Positions 17,319-25,044 of a DNA stretch of 64,000 nt are shown here, piece by piece (position 1 is the stretch's first letter; each line of letters begins with the position of its first letter). The position numbers were made by a program, and so were the translations under genes. The notes beneath the pieces were generated by a model. The model did no database searches. It was not told where the DNA came from and saw only the letters and a program-made list of their open reading frames with translations. This DNA comes from Methylolobus aquaticus (GTDB taxonomy: Bacteria; Pseudomonadota; Gammaproteobacteria; Methylococcales; Methylococcaceae): contig SEYW01000001.1 of the NCBI GenBank assembly GCA_004168015.1, positions 1-64,000 of the forward strand. Reading direction: 5' to 3'.

Positions 17319-18553
17319 ATGGCCCGACTTCACACACTGAAAGACCTTCAGCTTCGCAACTGGATCCGTTCCGGGAAGCCTATCGCTCGATCAGACGGCG
17401 GGGGCCTGACCTTCACCTTGTCCCCGTCCGGGCACGCAGCCTTCGTGTTGCGGTACCGGTACGCCGGAAAGCAGCGGGAGGTTACCATCGGCCGCTATCC
17501 CGATGTCACCCTCGACCAGGCGCGGAGCCTCGCCGCCGGGCTCCGGCGCGAAGTCGCCGCCGGCATCGACGCAGCCAGCGAGAAGCAACGCAAGAAGCAG
17601 ACGACCACGCGGCCTGTCACCTTTGGGCAGCTGGCCGAAGATTACCTGGCCCGTCCTGGCGCGAAGTTGAAGGAAACGAGCCGATCGGAAATCCGGCGTT
17701 ACCTCGACAAGGACATCTTGCCGCGGCTCGGTCACCTGCCACTGTCCGACCTTTCCCCCGCCGACGTGGTAGCACTGACCGAAACCATCGCGAAACGGTC
17801 GCATAGCGTGGCGCAGCGTGCCTATGAACTGGTGTCTGTCGTCTGTTCCCACGGTCTGGCGAAGTGCCTTCTTGCTGTGCACCCGTGCGCCAGCCTGAAG
17901 GTGTCATCGATCATCGGCACGCGCCCGAGGCGCGAGCGGCTGAAGCTCGATCGGGGCGAGCTGGCCGCGTTCCTGTCGGAGCTGCCTGGCATTGGCCGCT
18001 CGAATCAAGTCGCCATCAAGATCATCTTGGCGACCGGAGTCCGGAAGTCCGAACTGATCAAGGCGCGATGGTGCGACCTCGACCAGGTCAACGGGGCCTG
18101 GCACATCCGGCCGATAACGCCAAGAACGGCCGAGCCTTCACCATCCCGATCCCGGCCACCGTCGCGGCTTGGTTCGAAGATCTGCGCAGCCTGGCCGGCG
18201 GTTCTCCCTGGGTACTTCCTGCCCGAGGCCGTGGCCGCCGAACGGCGCACGAACATATCAGCGCCAGCACCCTGAACGCCGCGCTGAAGCGCATCGAAGG
18301 GGCTCGCCGGGAACCTTCCCCGCATGATCTGCGCTCGACCGCACGAAGCTACCTCGCCGAGCTTGGCGTTCCGGTCATCGTCGCCGAGCGCTGCCTGAAC
18401 CACGCGCTTGGCGGGCTCGTTGATGTGTACGACAAGCACGACTACATGGACGAGCGCCGCCGGGCATTGGAGCTGTGGGCGGCCTTCATCGAAACCGCCG
18501 AACGTGGCGAGGCGTGGAACGTGACACCGATCAGGGCAACGGCAGGCGCATGA
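17319..18553 (+). pseudogene. P4-type tyrosine integrase, interrupted by a one-base frameshift
   Basis: Reads from ATG 17319 (AAGGA upstream) with the DUF4102 arm-binding N-terminus (GGGLTFTLSPSG, YRYAGKQREVTIGRYPDVTLDQAR), a SAM-like core-binding domain and the first catalytic Arg in ATGVRKSEL. After WHI at about 18106-18112 the frame is lost. The rest continues in the -1 frame as DNAKNGRAFTIPIP, followed by the HDLRSTAR box, the CLNH box and the tyrosine region DVYDKHDYMDERR, ending at 18553. Adding one C near 18108 would restore a full integrase of about 411 aa. Either the gene is a recent pseudogene or the base is a sequencing error. Confidence 0.88.
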
Positions 18554-18670
18554 ACGCCGCCACATAACCGAGTTATCCCCGTCTAGGCAGTCGCGAGCCG
18601 AACCGCCGGAGACCCTCACCGGCTCGACGGGGAAACCCTTTGAGGGAATCACGCTTGAGGGAGTGTGACC

Positions 18671-19294
18671 ATGCCTTTCGATCCGAAAGTCTGGGATCCG
18701 ATCGACGAGTTCGAGTCAGACCAAGCCGCCTTTCTGTGGTGCGAACTGGAACCGTCCACCAATCATCTAGCACGAACCGGAAGGGTTCTCGCGATTATGA
18801 ATATGCTATATCGCGCAGCCGAAAGCGGACAGCTTTGCCCATCAAGGGAGACCGGCGGGAGCGTTTCATGGCCTGGGCAATGGGACGATTTCATCGGCGG
18901 GGGAAGCCGAAACCGGATCTTCGAACCACCGACAGCCTACTACTCACGCGCCGCGCTTCGAAAATTCGCCGAATCCATCGGGCAACGTCCGGTGTTTCTG
19001 TTTCCCGAGGACAGGGCGAGCAACGCGGTTACTGGGAAACCCCGCTACAGATTGCCGGAAAAGTGCGATGAGTGGGCCGAAATCATCGACGCATGCGCTC
19101 GCGAATTTGAGCGCGACGAAGGCAGCTACCCGACTGGTACTCAGGTATGGATTCGGCTACTGACAAAGCCGCCGGCCGGGTATCAGATCGAACGTACCGC
19201 GGGCGATTCGATAAAGACAGGCTCGGGTTCCGAGCTGGAAAGAACTGATTTCATGAGGCGCTGGGAACGAGGCACCGCCTATAAGCGCCGATAA
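18671..19294 (+). CDS. Element-encoded protein of unknown function (207 aa)
   Basis: Opens with ATG 18671, seven bases after GAGGGAG; a GTG lies 6 bp upstream in frame. No membrane segment or known domain. The N-terminus contains FESDQAAFLWCELEP, a pattern I associate loosely with accessory proteins next to P4-type integrases. Base composition is visibly more AT-rich than the host genes around the element. It lies between integrase and AlpA on the same strand. Confidence 0.65.
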   Translation: MPFDPKVWDPIDEFESDQAAFLWCELEPSTNHLARTGRVLAIMNMLYRAAESGQLCPSRETGGSVSWPGQWDDFIGGGSRNRIFEPPTAYYSRAALRKFAESIGQRPVFLFPEDRASNAVTGKPRYRLPEKCDEWAEIIDACAREFERDEGSYPTGTQVWIRLLTKPPAGYQIERTAGDSIKTGSGSELERTDFMRRWERGTAYKRR

Positions 19295-19390
19295 CCACCA
19301 TTAAGGCCGATAAGCCCCACCAGAAACATCAGGCCATAGCTCGTCGCTACGATGCCTCACAACGCAATCCGCGTTCGATGAGGTACAACG

Positions 19391-19615
19391 ATGGACTTAC
19401 GCGACGAATCACTTCTTCCCGTCCGGGAGGTATCGACCAAGATCGGCAAGGGCCGCACTTGGATCTACGAAGCAATCCGCGACAAGCGATTTCCCGAGCC
19501 AATCCGGGAGAATTCCCGCGTCAACCGCTGGCTGAAGTCAGATGTTGACGCATGGATTCAACAGCACGTGGCCGCGTGCCGATCCCGCCAGCCAGCCCAG
19601 AAGGGAGGCGAGTGA
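19391..19615 (+). CDS. AlpA-family regulator/excisionase-like DNA-binding protein
   Basis: 74-aa protein with the MerR-like winged helix of the AlpA family: LLPVREVSTKIGKGRTWIYEAI, RFPEPI, then NRWLKSDVDAWIQQH. AlpA proteins in P4-like islands activate the integrase or act as recombination directionality factors. GAGG precedes the ATG. Its TGA overlaps the next ATG by one base, so it is coupled to the DUF3486-like gene. Confidence 0.9.
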   Translation: MDLRDESLLPVREVSTKIGKGRTWIYEAIRDKRFPEPIRENSRVNRWLKSDVDAWIQQHVAACRSRQPAQKGGE

Positions 19616-20178
19616 TGCCCCCGCGCCCCCGGGTCTTTTCACTACCGCCAAAAATTCAGCACGAACTGAATAACCGCTTACGAGCCACCGGTTATGGCCA
19701 GCTTCGCGAGCATTCCGCCTGGCTGGCTTCACTCGGCCACTCGATCGGCAAAAGCGCGCTCGGAAAAACTGCGGAGAGGCTACGCGATGAAGATGCCAAA
19801 TATGGCGTCAGAGCCGCTGCGATCGTGGGAAAACACACCCGGAAGGAACGGCCGAAGCCCACGCCATCGACGCCAGTCAGCGAGGCTCAGACGGCCGCGT
19901 CGCCCGCTCGGGATACAGGGCATGGATTCGCCGCCGGCCGCAGTGGTGATGGCGTCAGGGAAAATCAGATCCAGGTCATCGGCCGCATGTTGCTGGCCCG
20001 ACAAACAGTCAGCAACACGACGGTATTCCCGCTCGGCATACAGCGCCTGTCAGAGCTAATTCGGCGTCTGCGGTGCCGCGGGTGGCCTATCCGCACCGAA
20101 CAGAAAGGCCGCGCCCGAACGGCAGACTACAGCCTGCCACCGGGCTGGCAACCGCCAGACGCGGAAAAGCCCCGGTAA
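19615..20178 (+). CDS. DUF3486 (Mu gp27)-like protein with C-terminal winged helix
   Basis: 187-aa protein. Residues 1-70 (LPPKIQHELNNRLRATGYG, HSAWLASLGHSIGKSALGK) resemble DUF3486, the family of Mu gp27, a probable small terminase-like DNA-binding protein. After a variable linker, residues 120-180 (QIQVIGRMLLAR, LSELIRRLRCRGWPIRTEQ, DYSLPPGW) look like a winged-helix domain of the kind found in phage replication or regulatory proteins. A strong AAGGGAGG lies just before the ATG, which overlaps the AlpA stop. The combination suggests DNA recognition, perhaps of an origin or packaging site; this is inference. Confidence 0.72.
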   Translation: MPPRPRVFSLPPKIQHELNNRLRATGYGQLREHSAWLASLGHSIGKSALGKTAERLRDEDAKYGVRAAAIVGKHTRKERPKPTPSTPVSEAQTAASPARDTGHGFAAGRSGDGVRENQIQVIGRMLLARQTVSNTTVFPLGIQRLSELIRRLRCRGWPIRTEQKGRARTADYSLPPGWQPPDAEKPR

Positions 20179-20379
20179 CGCTGACACATTACCGAGGCCC
20201 TCACGTTTCACTCGGTCCCTACCCAAGAAGACCGGGGGCGATCGTACACCCCCGGCCAAAGGATTGCCAATGCTTACCCCCGCACATCGCATCCCGCTGC
20301 GGATCGGTCATCCGATCCCCTTGACACCGGTTTTCCGCCGGCCTGATACTGCACCCGTCCGTGCCACAGCGCGGCCGGT

Positions 20380-20570
20380 ATTGGCGTACCGGGAACGAAG
20401 GCGCACCCCAGCGCCAACCATCGGCGCTTTTTTGTGCCCGATGGAATCTTCATGGCGGGCCGTGCGCGCGCAGCCTTCGGGCTGGCCGGTCCCTTCGTCC
20501 GGTACGCCAACGCCGCACGGTTCCGCCTCCACACTGATTGGCGTCAGTCGAGGCGGACTCTTCACCAACG
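20380..20570 (+). ncRNA. P4 ash/CI-RNA-like leader region
   Basis: Between the DUF3486-like gene and the next ORFs is a 400-bp stretch without a convincing gene. Two overlapping frames encode fragments that look like the ash-family region of P4-like prophages (TIGAFLCP, WRAVRAQPSGWPV in one frame; GRARAAFGLAGP in another). In P4 the corresponding leader produces the CI immunity RNA, which works by premature termination. An intrinsic terminator lies inside the stretch at 20411-20433. Assignment is by recollection of family patterns and position, so it is tentative. Confidence 0.4.
20411..20433 (+). terminator. Short intrinsic terminator inside the leader
   Basis: A GCGCC/GGCGC stem with a 7-nt loop (20411-20427) is followed by six T (20428-20433). 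Its place upstream of the replication genes fits P4-like regulated termination. Confidence 0.7.
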
Positions 20571-20583
20571 AAGGAGTCCGATC

Positions 20584-20853
20584 ATGACCACACCCACCCC
20601 GGGCGCAATCCGCCCGAATTCCGCCCTTCCGTTCTCCGAAGCTCGTCTCCTCGATAGCCGGCTGAACTACCTCGCCGCCGAGCTGCTCGACCTACAGCGC
20701 TTTACGGCCGATCTGACTGAGCACCAGGCCGCAGACCAGCGCTTGCGCGGCGTGGCGCGCCTTGTGGCGCGTGCGACAAGCCTTCTCGACCAGGCGAAGC
20801 CCCTGGCCCGCCAACTCTGGAACGAAGCCCACAGCGCGGAGGGTCAGGCATGA
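20584..20853 (+). CDS. Small element protein of unknown function (89 aa)
   Basis: ATG 20584 follows AAGGAG at good spacing. The protein is mainly helical (RLLDSRLNYLAAELLDLQRFTADL) with no known domain. It overlaps the next gene by four bases (ATGA), and both precede the DUF3987 gene, so the three probably form one transcript expressed through the leader. Confidence 0.72.
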   Translation: MTTPTPGAIRPNSALPFSEARLLDSRLNYLAAELLDLQRFTADLTEHQAADQRLRGVARLVARATSLLDQAKPLARQLWNEAHSAEGQA

Positions 20854-21140
20854 GCGCCATGACCACCGATCGTTTGGAAAAGCGCCTTGTCGCCATCCGC
20901 TACGGCGCCACCCTGTCGGCTCAAGATGTGGTCGATGAGACCGTGAGGAGGGCTCAGGGCATGGCATCGCTGTTGTGTCTGGCCGCCGACAACGCCGCCT
21001 TTCGTGGCGATGAGCTGCTTCTCCCCGACGTGGCAAACCTGGCCGCCTCGATCCGCGACGAGCTGGCCGCGGCGTTGGCCGCGCTTGAGGCGTTGCATCA
21101 TGACTCCCAAGGAGCGCGGCCGAATGAGCGAAAAGCTTGA
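20850..21140 (+). CDS. Small element protein of unknown function (96 aa)
   Basis: ATGA-coupled to the preceding gene. Predicted helical throughout (VVDETVRRAQGMASLLCL, LAASIRDELAAALAALEAL). No known family. It overlaps the start of the DUF3987 gene by 17 bp, which supports a compact replication operon. Confidence 0.72.
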   Translation: MSAMTTDRLEKRLVAIRYGATLSAQDVVDETVRRAQGMASLLCLAADNAAFRGDELLLPDVANLAASIRDELAAALAALEALHHDSQGARPNERKA

Positions 21141-22560
21141 GGAACTCGAGCGCCGTGTAGCCAAGATCTCGCGGGACGCTGCGCGCGCGGCTCGGTTGCA
21201 CGGAAGCACCGGCGCGCGCAGCCCATCGCCGGCCGCGAGCATCAGCACCGACACAACCCTTGCCCCGCCGAAGGCTTGCCCCGGATCCGCTCCGGACATG
21301 TTCCCCGGCTTAGTCGGTGATGTGGCCCGCGCAGCCACCCGTCATACCGATGTCAGCCCCGTTGCCGTTGCGGCGGGGTTTCTCTCCTTCCTTGGCGCTA
21401 TGGCCGGCCGGGACGTGTACTTTCCGATCGGCGACACCTGGCACCATCCTCGTCTGTTCACGCTGCACATCGGCCGATCTGGCCGCGGCGGCAAGGGCGA
21501 TGCCCTTCAGTTGATCCGACGCATTCGGCAGGCCATCGCCAGCGACCGCCCCGAGCTTCTCGGGCAGGTACACAGCGGCGGCCTGTCGAGTCGCGAAGGC
21601 CTCGCCATGCTGATTCACGACGGCTTCACGCAGAATCGTGAAGACGTTCCCGCGATTGATGACAAGCGGCTGTGGGTCGTCGAAAGTGAGTTCTCCAACA
21701 TCCTCGCGCAGGGCAAGCGGGACGGAAACACGCTGTCAGCCGCGCTGCGGGAGCTATGGGACGGCGGAGCTATCCGCCCCGCCACAAAAACCGGCCGCGT
21801 ATGGGCGAGCCGGCCTCATGTCGGGCTGGCGGCCGCCATCACGCCGAGCGAACTGCACAGCTTGATGAACGCGCGCGACCTATCGAACGGGTTCGCCAAC
21901 CGATTCTTGATGTTCTGGGCCGAGCGGCCGCGCTACGAGCCGGAACCGCAAGCAACAGCCGCCGACGTGCTGGCCGATCTCGCCGGCAGAACGGCCGACG
22001 TCCTGGCCTTCGCCAAGGGCAACTATCCTGCCGACCAGGATACGCGCGTCATGCGCATGAGCCACGCCGCTCGGGAACTGTGGCGGGATACCCATGTCGC
22101 GCTGCGGTGCCCCTTGGAATCCGACACCCTGACCGCGCTACTCGAACGGCGCGCCCCCTACGCCGCGCGCCTGGCCATGCTGTTCGCGCTGCGCGATCGG
22201 GCTTTGGTCATTGAGGAATGGCACCTGCGGTCTGCGCTGGCGTGGGTGTCGTATGCCTGCGCTTCCGTCCGCTACGTGTTCTCAAACCAGAGCACCGAGG
22301 CCAAGGCGCAGGCCTTCGATCAGATGGCCGCCAGAATCGGCGACTTCCTGCGCGAGCGGCCGGACGGAGCGACGATGAAGGAACTTACCAACGAGTGTTT
22401 CTCGCGGCGCGCAACAGCCGTACCGCTTGATGACGTGTTGCATCGGATGCTTTCTGACCCTCGCTTTGGCTTGGACCAGGACGAGCAACCGCGGCCGGAC
22501 GGCCGTCCAGGCAAGGGGCGAAAGGTCTACCGCTTGCGTAATGAAACGCTGCGGACTTAG
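21124..22560 (+). CDS. DUF3987/YfjI-type protein, putative replication protein
   Basis: 478-aa protein related to the DUF3987 proteins of phages, plasmids and islands, often described as primase/helicase-associated. A Walker A-like loop GRSGRGGKGDA sits near residues 117-127 and an acidic Walker B-like strand RLWVVESEFSNIL near 180. ATG 21124 has AAGGAG at good distance; an upstream extension in the same frame lacks one. The last codons overlap the first copy of the GCGGACTTAG repeat, so the gene abuts the origin-like array. The likely role is replication of the excised element from that array. Confidence 0.8.
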   Translation: MSEKLEELERRVAKISRDAARAARLHGSTGARSPSPAASISTDTTLAPPKACPGSAPDMFPGLVGDVARAATRHTDVSPVAVAAGFLSFLGAMAGRDVYFPIGDTWHHPRLFTLHIGRSGRGGKGDALQLIRRIRQAIASDRPELLGQVHSGGLSSREGLAMLIHDGFTQNREDVPAIDDKRLWVVESEFSNILAQGKRDGNTLSAALRELWDGGAIRPATKTGRVWASRPHVGLAAAITPSELHSLMNARDLSNGFANRFLMFWAERPRYEPEPQATAADVLADLAGRTADVLAFAKGNYPADQDTRVMRMSHAARELWRDTHVALRCPLESDTLTALLERRAPYAARLAMLFALRDRALVIEEWHLRSALAWVSYACASVRYVFSNQSTEAKAQAFDQMAARIGDFLRERPDGATMKELTNECFSRRATAVPLDDVLHRMLSDPRFGLDQDEQPRPDGRPGKGRKVYRLRNETLRT

Positions 22561-22857
22561 CGGACTTAGGAAAACCCGCATAAAAGCATACGGTTACAGT
22601 GCGGACTTAGGTGCGGACTGTTGCGGACTTAGGCAAGAATCAACAACTTACAGGCGCGTTTTTTGCGGACTTAGGTCCGGTCATGACCCGCAAACACCAC
22701 GCACGCGACCTAAGTCCGCAAATTTCGACCCTCTGAAAGCCGCATGAATCCACAAAGTCCGCAAAATGAAAAGCTACGTCCGCACTTTGCGGATGCTCTG
22801 AAACCCGCATGAATACTGGATTTTTTGAAGGTGCCGACCTAAGTCCGCTAAGTCCGC
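22551..22857. repeat. Iteron-like array of GCGGACTTAG, candidate replication origin
   Basis: The 10-mer GCGGACTTAG occurs in direct orientation at 22551, 22560, 22601, 22623 and 22665, and inverted at 22710, 22839 and 22848, with partial copies at 22613, 22755 and 22778. The outermost units are one-base-overlapping doublets: 22551-22569 and, as its exact reverse complement, 22839-22857. A second repeat, CTCTGAAASCCGCATGAAT, occurs at 22731-22749 and 22796-22814. The stretch is more AT-rich than its surroundings and contains no gene. Position right after the DUF3987 gene suggests initiator or helicase loading sites. Confidence 0.8.
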
Positions 22858-22886
22858 AGCGAAAACCAACGCATCACGCGGACCAG

Positions 22887-23057
22887 TCAGACCGACGCTG
22901 AAGCCTGATGATCGGGGTGGTGATCGATATGGGTCATCGCCTGTTCGATCGACCTTGCGACCGCTTCGCACGTTTCGAGCGTCTCAAGGTACGCAAGCCA
23001 CGCGCGCCAAGTCGGAAGATCCGCATAGGGGCTTGGGGGATCGATGATTGCGAACAT
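22887..23057 (-). CDS. Small ORF in the element (56 aa), function unknown
   Basis: A short frame of 56 codons from ATG 23057 to TGA at 22887. It encodes a soluble acidic peptide (MFAIIDPPSPYADLPTW at the start, then a helix rich in Leu and Glu, ending in a His/Asp-rich tail). A weak CAGG precedes the ATG. It is the last minus-strand frame before the origin-like array and lies downstream of the hairpin that ends the Mu-like block, so it would need its own promoter or read-through. Confidence 0.45.
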   Translation of the reverse strand: MFAIIDPPSPYADLPTWRAWLAYLETLETCEAVARSIEQAMTHIDHHPDHQASASV

Positions 23058-23079
23058 TGTCGCCTGACTCTACCACGCC

Positions 23080-23115
23080 AAAAGAATGAGCCCCAAGGCT
23101 TGCGCCAAGGGGCTC
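23080..23115 (-). terminator. Terminator of the Mu-like minus-strand block
   Basis: A GAGCCCC/GGGGCTC 7-bp stem (23088-23094 with 23109-23115) has a 14-nt loop that can pair further. On the minus strand it is followed by ATTCTTTT. It lies 80 bp after the stop of the gpI-like gene. Confidence 0.6.
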
Positions 23116-23195
23116 ACCGCTTCCGCCCGGCCATGCTGAAACCGGGCGTTTCCGCTACCCACTGCCACCCGCAGCGGGCACCGAAACTTGGGCCG

Positions 23196-24005
23196 CTACC
23201 GCACCGACCGAAGCCGCTGGGTCTTTTCGAATTCCGCTCGTGAGAGTCCCAGCAAGCGGCATACGGTAGCGTCCGCCGTGGCCTGATCCGATGGCGAAGA
23301 CTTGGCCGCCGCGATTGCCTGGCTGCCCAGCGTTGCCCTTGTCCGCTCCAGTTCTCCCGGCCTGAGCCACAGTAGGCGGCAGACGGTCGCGTCGGCATCC
23401 TCTGATCCGAGATGTGTGGCCTTAGCCGCGGCTAGTGCGTGGTCCTGGCGGACGCGGGCAATTTCTTCGACCGGCAGCCCCAGCAAACGGGACACCTCGC
23501 GCTCTTCCGGGCTGGCCTCGAAACTGCGCCGCGCGGCCGCGGCGTACTGCACCGGTGCCATGCCATCGAGGGCCGGGACGTTGGTCAAGCCAGCGTGCAA
23601 GACGTCCAGGACTTCCCCGGTTTTCGGGTCATGACGGAAGACGGGCGAGATGTAACGATACTCGCCGGCCATGATCTGGCGCTTAGCGGCATCAGTCCAG
23701 GTCACCGAGGTAGCGAAGAGCCCCACATCGTCGATCCACTCCAGCCCGGCAAACCAACCAGCCGCCGGAGCCGGAAGCCCGTTTTTCGCGGCGTTCAGGG
23801 TCTGATGCTCGTAATCGATCGGAGCCGGATTTTTGCGCGCCGCGAAGCGGTGCATGACCCGCCCGGCGGCCGCCGAGTCAATGAACCAGCTCACAGCGCG
23901 CCCATCCGTGGCCTGAAATCGACCGCTCGGAAGGAGCTGAATCGAGCCTTGCGCGGGGCGTGGTAACTCGACCGGATAAGCGCCTACGCCATTGCCGAAG
24001 GTCAC
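23196..24005 (-). CDS. Mu gpI-like phage protease/scaffold protein
   Basis: 269-aa protein resembling the Mu-like prophage I protein, the capsid maturation protease whose C-terminal part serves as scaffold. Supporting segments are LLPSGRFQATDGR, the PIDYEHQTLNAAKNG stretch, AAGWFAGLEW, the EYRYISPVFRHDPKTGEVL block and LHAGLTNVPALDG. From about residue 170, a motif RLLGLxxxExxRT repeats three times at 37-40 residue spacing. It begins at GTG 24005, overlapping the upstream stop (GTGA). No capsid protein is encoded nearby, so its substrate would be a helper's head proteins. Confidence 0.85.
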   Translation of the reverse strand: MTFGNGVGAYPVELPRPAQGSIQLLPSGRFQATDGRAVSWFIDSAAAGRVMHRFAARKNPAPIDYEHQTLNAAKNGLPAPAAGWFAGLEWIDDVGLFATSVTWTDAAKRQIMAGEYRYISPVFRHDPKTGEVLDVLHAGLTNVPALDGMAPVQYAAAARRSFEASPEEREVSRLLGLPVEEIARVRQDHALAAAKATHLGSEDADATVCRLLWLRPGELERTRATLGSQAIAAAKSSPSDQATADATVCRLLGLSRAEFEKTQRLRSVR

Positions 24006-24643
24006 AGCACGCCCGCCTTCAGTTCCTGAAGCGAAGCGTCGAGACCGACAATCTCCGCATTCACTCTCTCGATCTGCGCTTCCACGTCGGCAACCTCCTT
24101 CCGCCGCGTCGCTCGATCTGAGCCGATCTCAGAGGCCCGGACGTTCTGGTATCCAAGGCCGAAGGCGTCCCAATGCTTCGCCAACACGGTCTTGATCAGA
24201 TCACCCATGAACAGGAAAAAGATCTGATCCATGCCTTCAGGTTCGCGGAATCCGCAGAGCGGCCGACACTGTAAGCTCTGCCCGTCCCGTGTCCGGGCCC
24301 CGGAGCCATGCGGGCCTGCACCGCCCTGCATCAAGACCGCTTCCATTTCGTCGAAGGTCAGCGGAGTGATTTTGTCGGTTGGCACGATTCCCGGGAAGCG
24401 CGGCGGGTGAATGAAGCTATGCAGTCGCTTTCGGATCTCCGGCAGAATCCGCTCTCCTTCCGCGTCGATATAGTCCATGAAAAAGCCCTTCAGATCCGCC
24501 ACCGGAACGTATGCCTGGCGCAGGCTCAACAGCCGCGCTTCGAGCTGTTCACGTTCGGCGATCAGTTCTTCGCGCTTCTGCTGAAGCTCGGTCACTGACG
24601 ATTTCCACTTCAGGCCAAAGCTCTTGAGTTCTTTCAGGTTCAT
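24002..24643 (-). CDS. Coiled-coil element protein of unknown function
   Basis: 213-aa protein from ATG 24643. Residues 10-45 form an obvious coiled coil (VTELQQKREELIAEREQLEARL), and a second heptad-rich helix closes the protein (EVADVEAQIERVNAEIVGL). The middle has no recognisable domain. It sits between the Mor-family activator and the gpI-like protease in one tight operon, so it may also act in capsid assembly or packaging; this is inferred from neighbours only. Confidence 0.72.
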   Translation of the reverse strand: MNLKELKSFGLKWKSSVTELQQKREELIAEREQLEARLLSLRQAYVPVADLKGFFMDYIDAEGERILPEIRKRLHSFIHPPRFPGIVPTDKITPLTFDEMEAVLMQGGAGPHGSGARTRDGQSLQCRPLCGFREPEGMDQIFFLFMGDLIKTVLAKHWDAFGLGYQNVRASEIGSDRATRRKEVADVEAQIERVNAEIVGLDASLQELKAGVL

Positions 24644-24693
24644 GGTCGTCTTTGCGTGGGTGGAGAGGAAGGGCGGTTTCGACGGTTGCAGCA

Positions 24694-25044
24694 CTACGTC
24701 TTGAGAATCATGGAAATCGCCCGCTCTGTCATGCCGAATTCGAGGGCCAAAGCGCGGAGCGTCCAGCCTTCGGCACGTAGAGAACGGATGCGCTCATTGC
24801 GGACGCTGGAAAGGAGCTTTGCGCAGCGCGGAATCTCGATCTTGTCATGGCCATACTCTTGCGCCAGCGCCTTAGCCGCGTCCAACCCGATCAGATCCGT
24901 GAGGACTGATGTTGAATCCGGGTATTTCGGAATGAAGACTCGCGTTCCGCCCGCCTTCTCGACCAGGCGCTGAGTCGCCGCGAAACCGATCAATTCGAAG
25001 ACCCTTTGAAGGCTCTTCGGGAATGGGTTCATGTCTGTCTGCAT
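24694..25044 (-). CDS. Mor/C-family transcription activator (Mu-like)
   Basis: 116-aa protein with the Mor family layout: an N-terminal dimerisation region (LQRVFELIGFAATQRLVEKAGGTRVFIPK) and a C-terminal helix-turn-helix (RNERIRSLRAEGWTLRALALEFGMTERAISMIL). In Mu, Mor and C switch on middle and late promoters. The start is uncertain: ATG 25044 or 25032, neither with a strong Shine-Dalgarno, and a TTG start 78 bp further upstream keeps the frame open. It is first in the minus-strand block and could drive it or a helper's promoters. Confidence 0.85.
   Translation of the reverse strand: MQTDMNPFPKSLQRVFELIGFAATQRLVEKAGGTRVFIPKYPDSTSVLTDLIGLDAAKALAQEYGHDKIEIPRCAKLLSSVRNERIRSLRAEGWTLRALALEFGMTERAISMILKT

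Noticed and set aside
17864-18553. Separate second integrase gene
   Set aside because: It is the C-terminal half of the same tyrosine recombinase in the -1 frame; one missing base explains the split.
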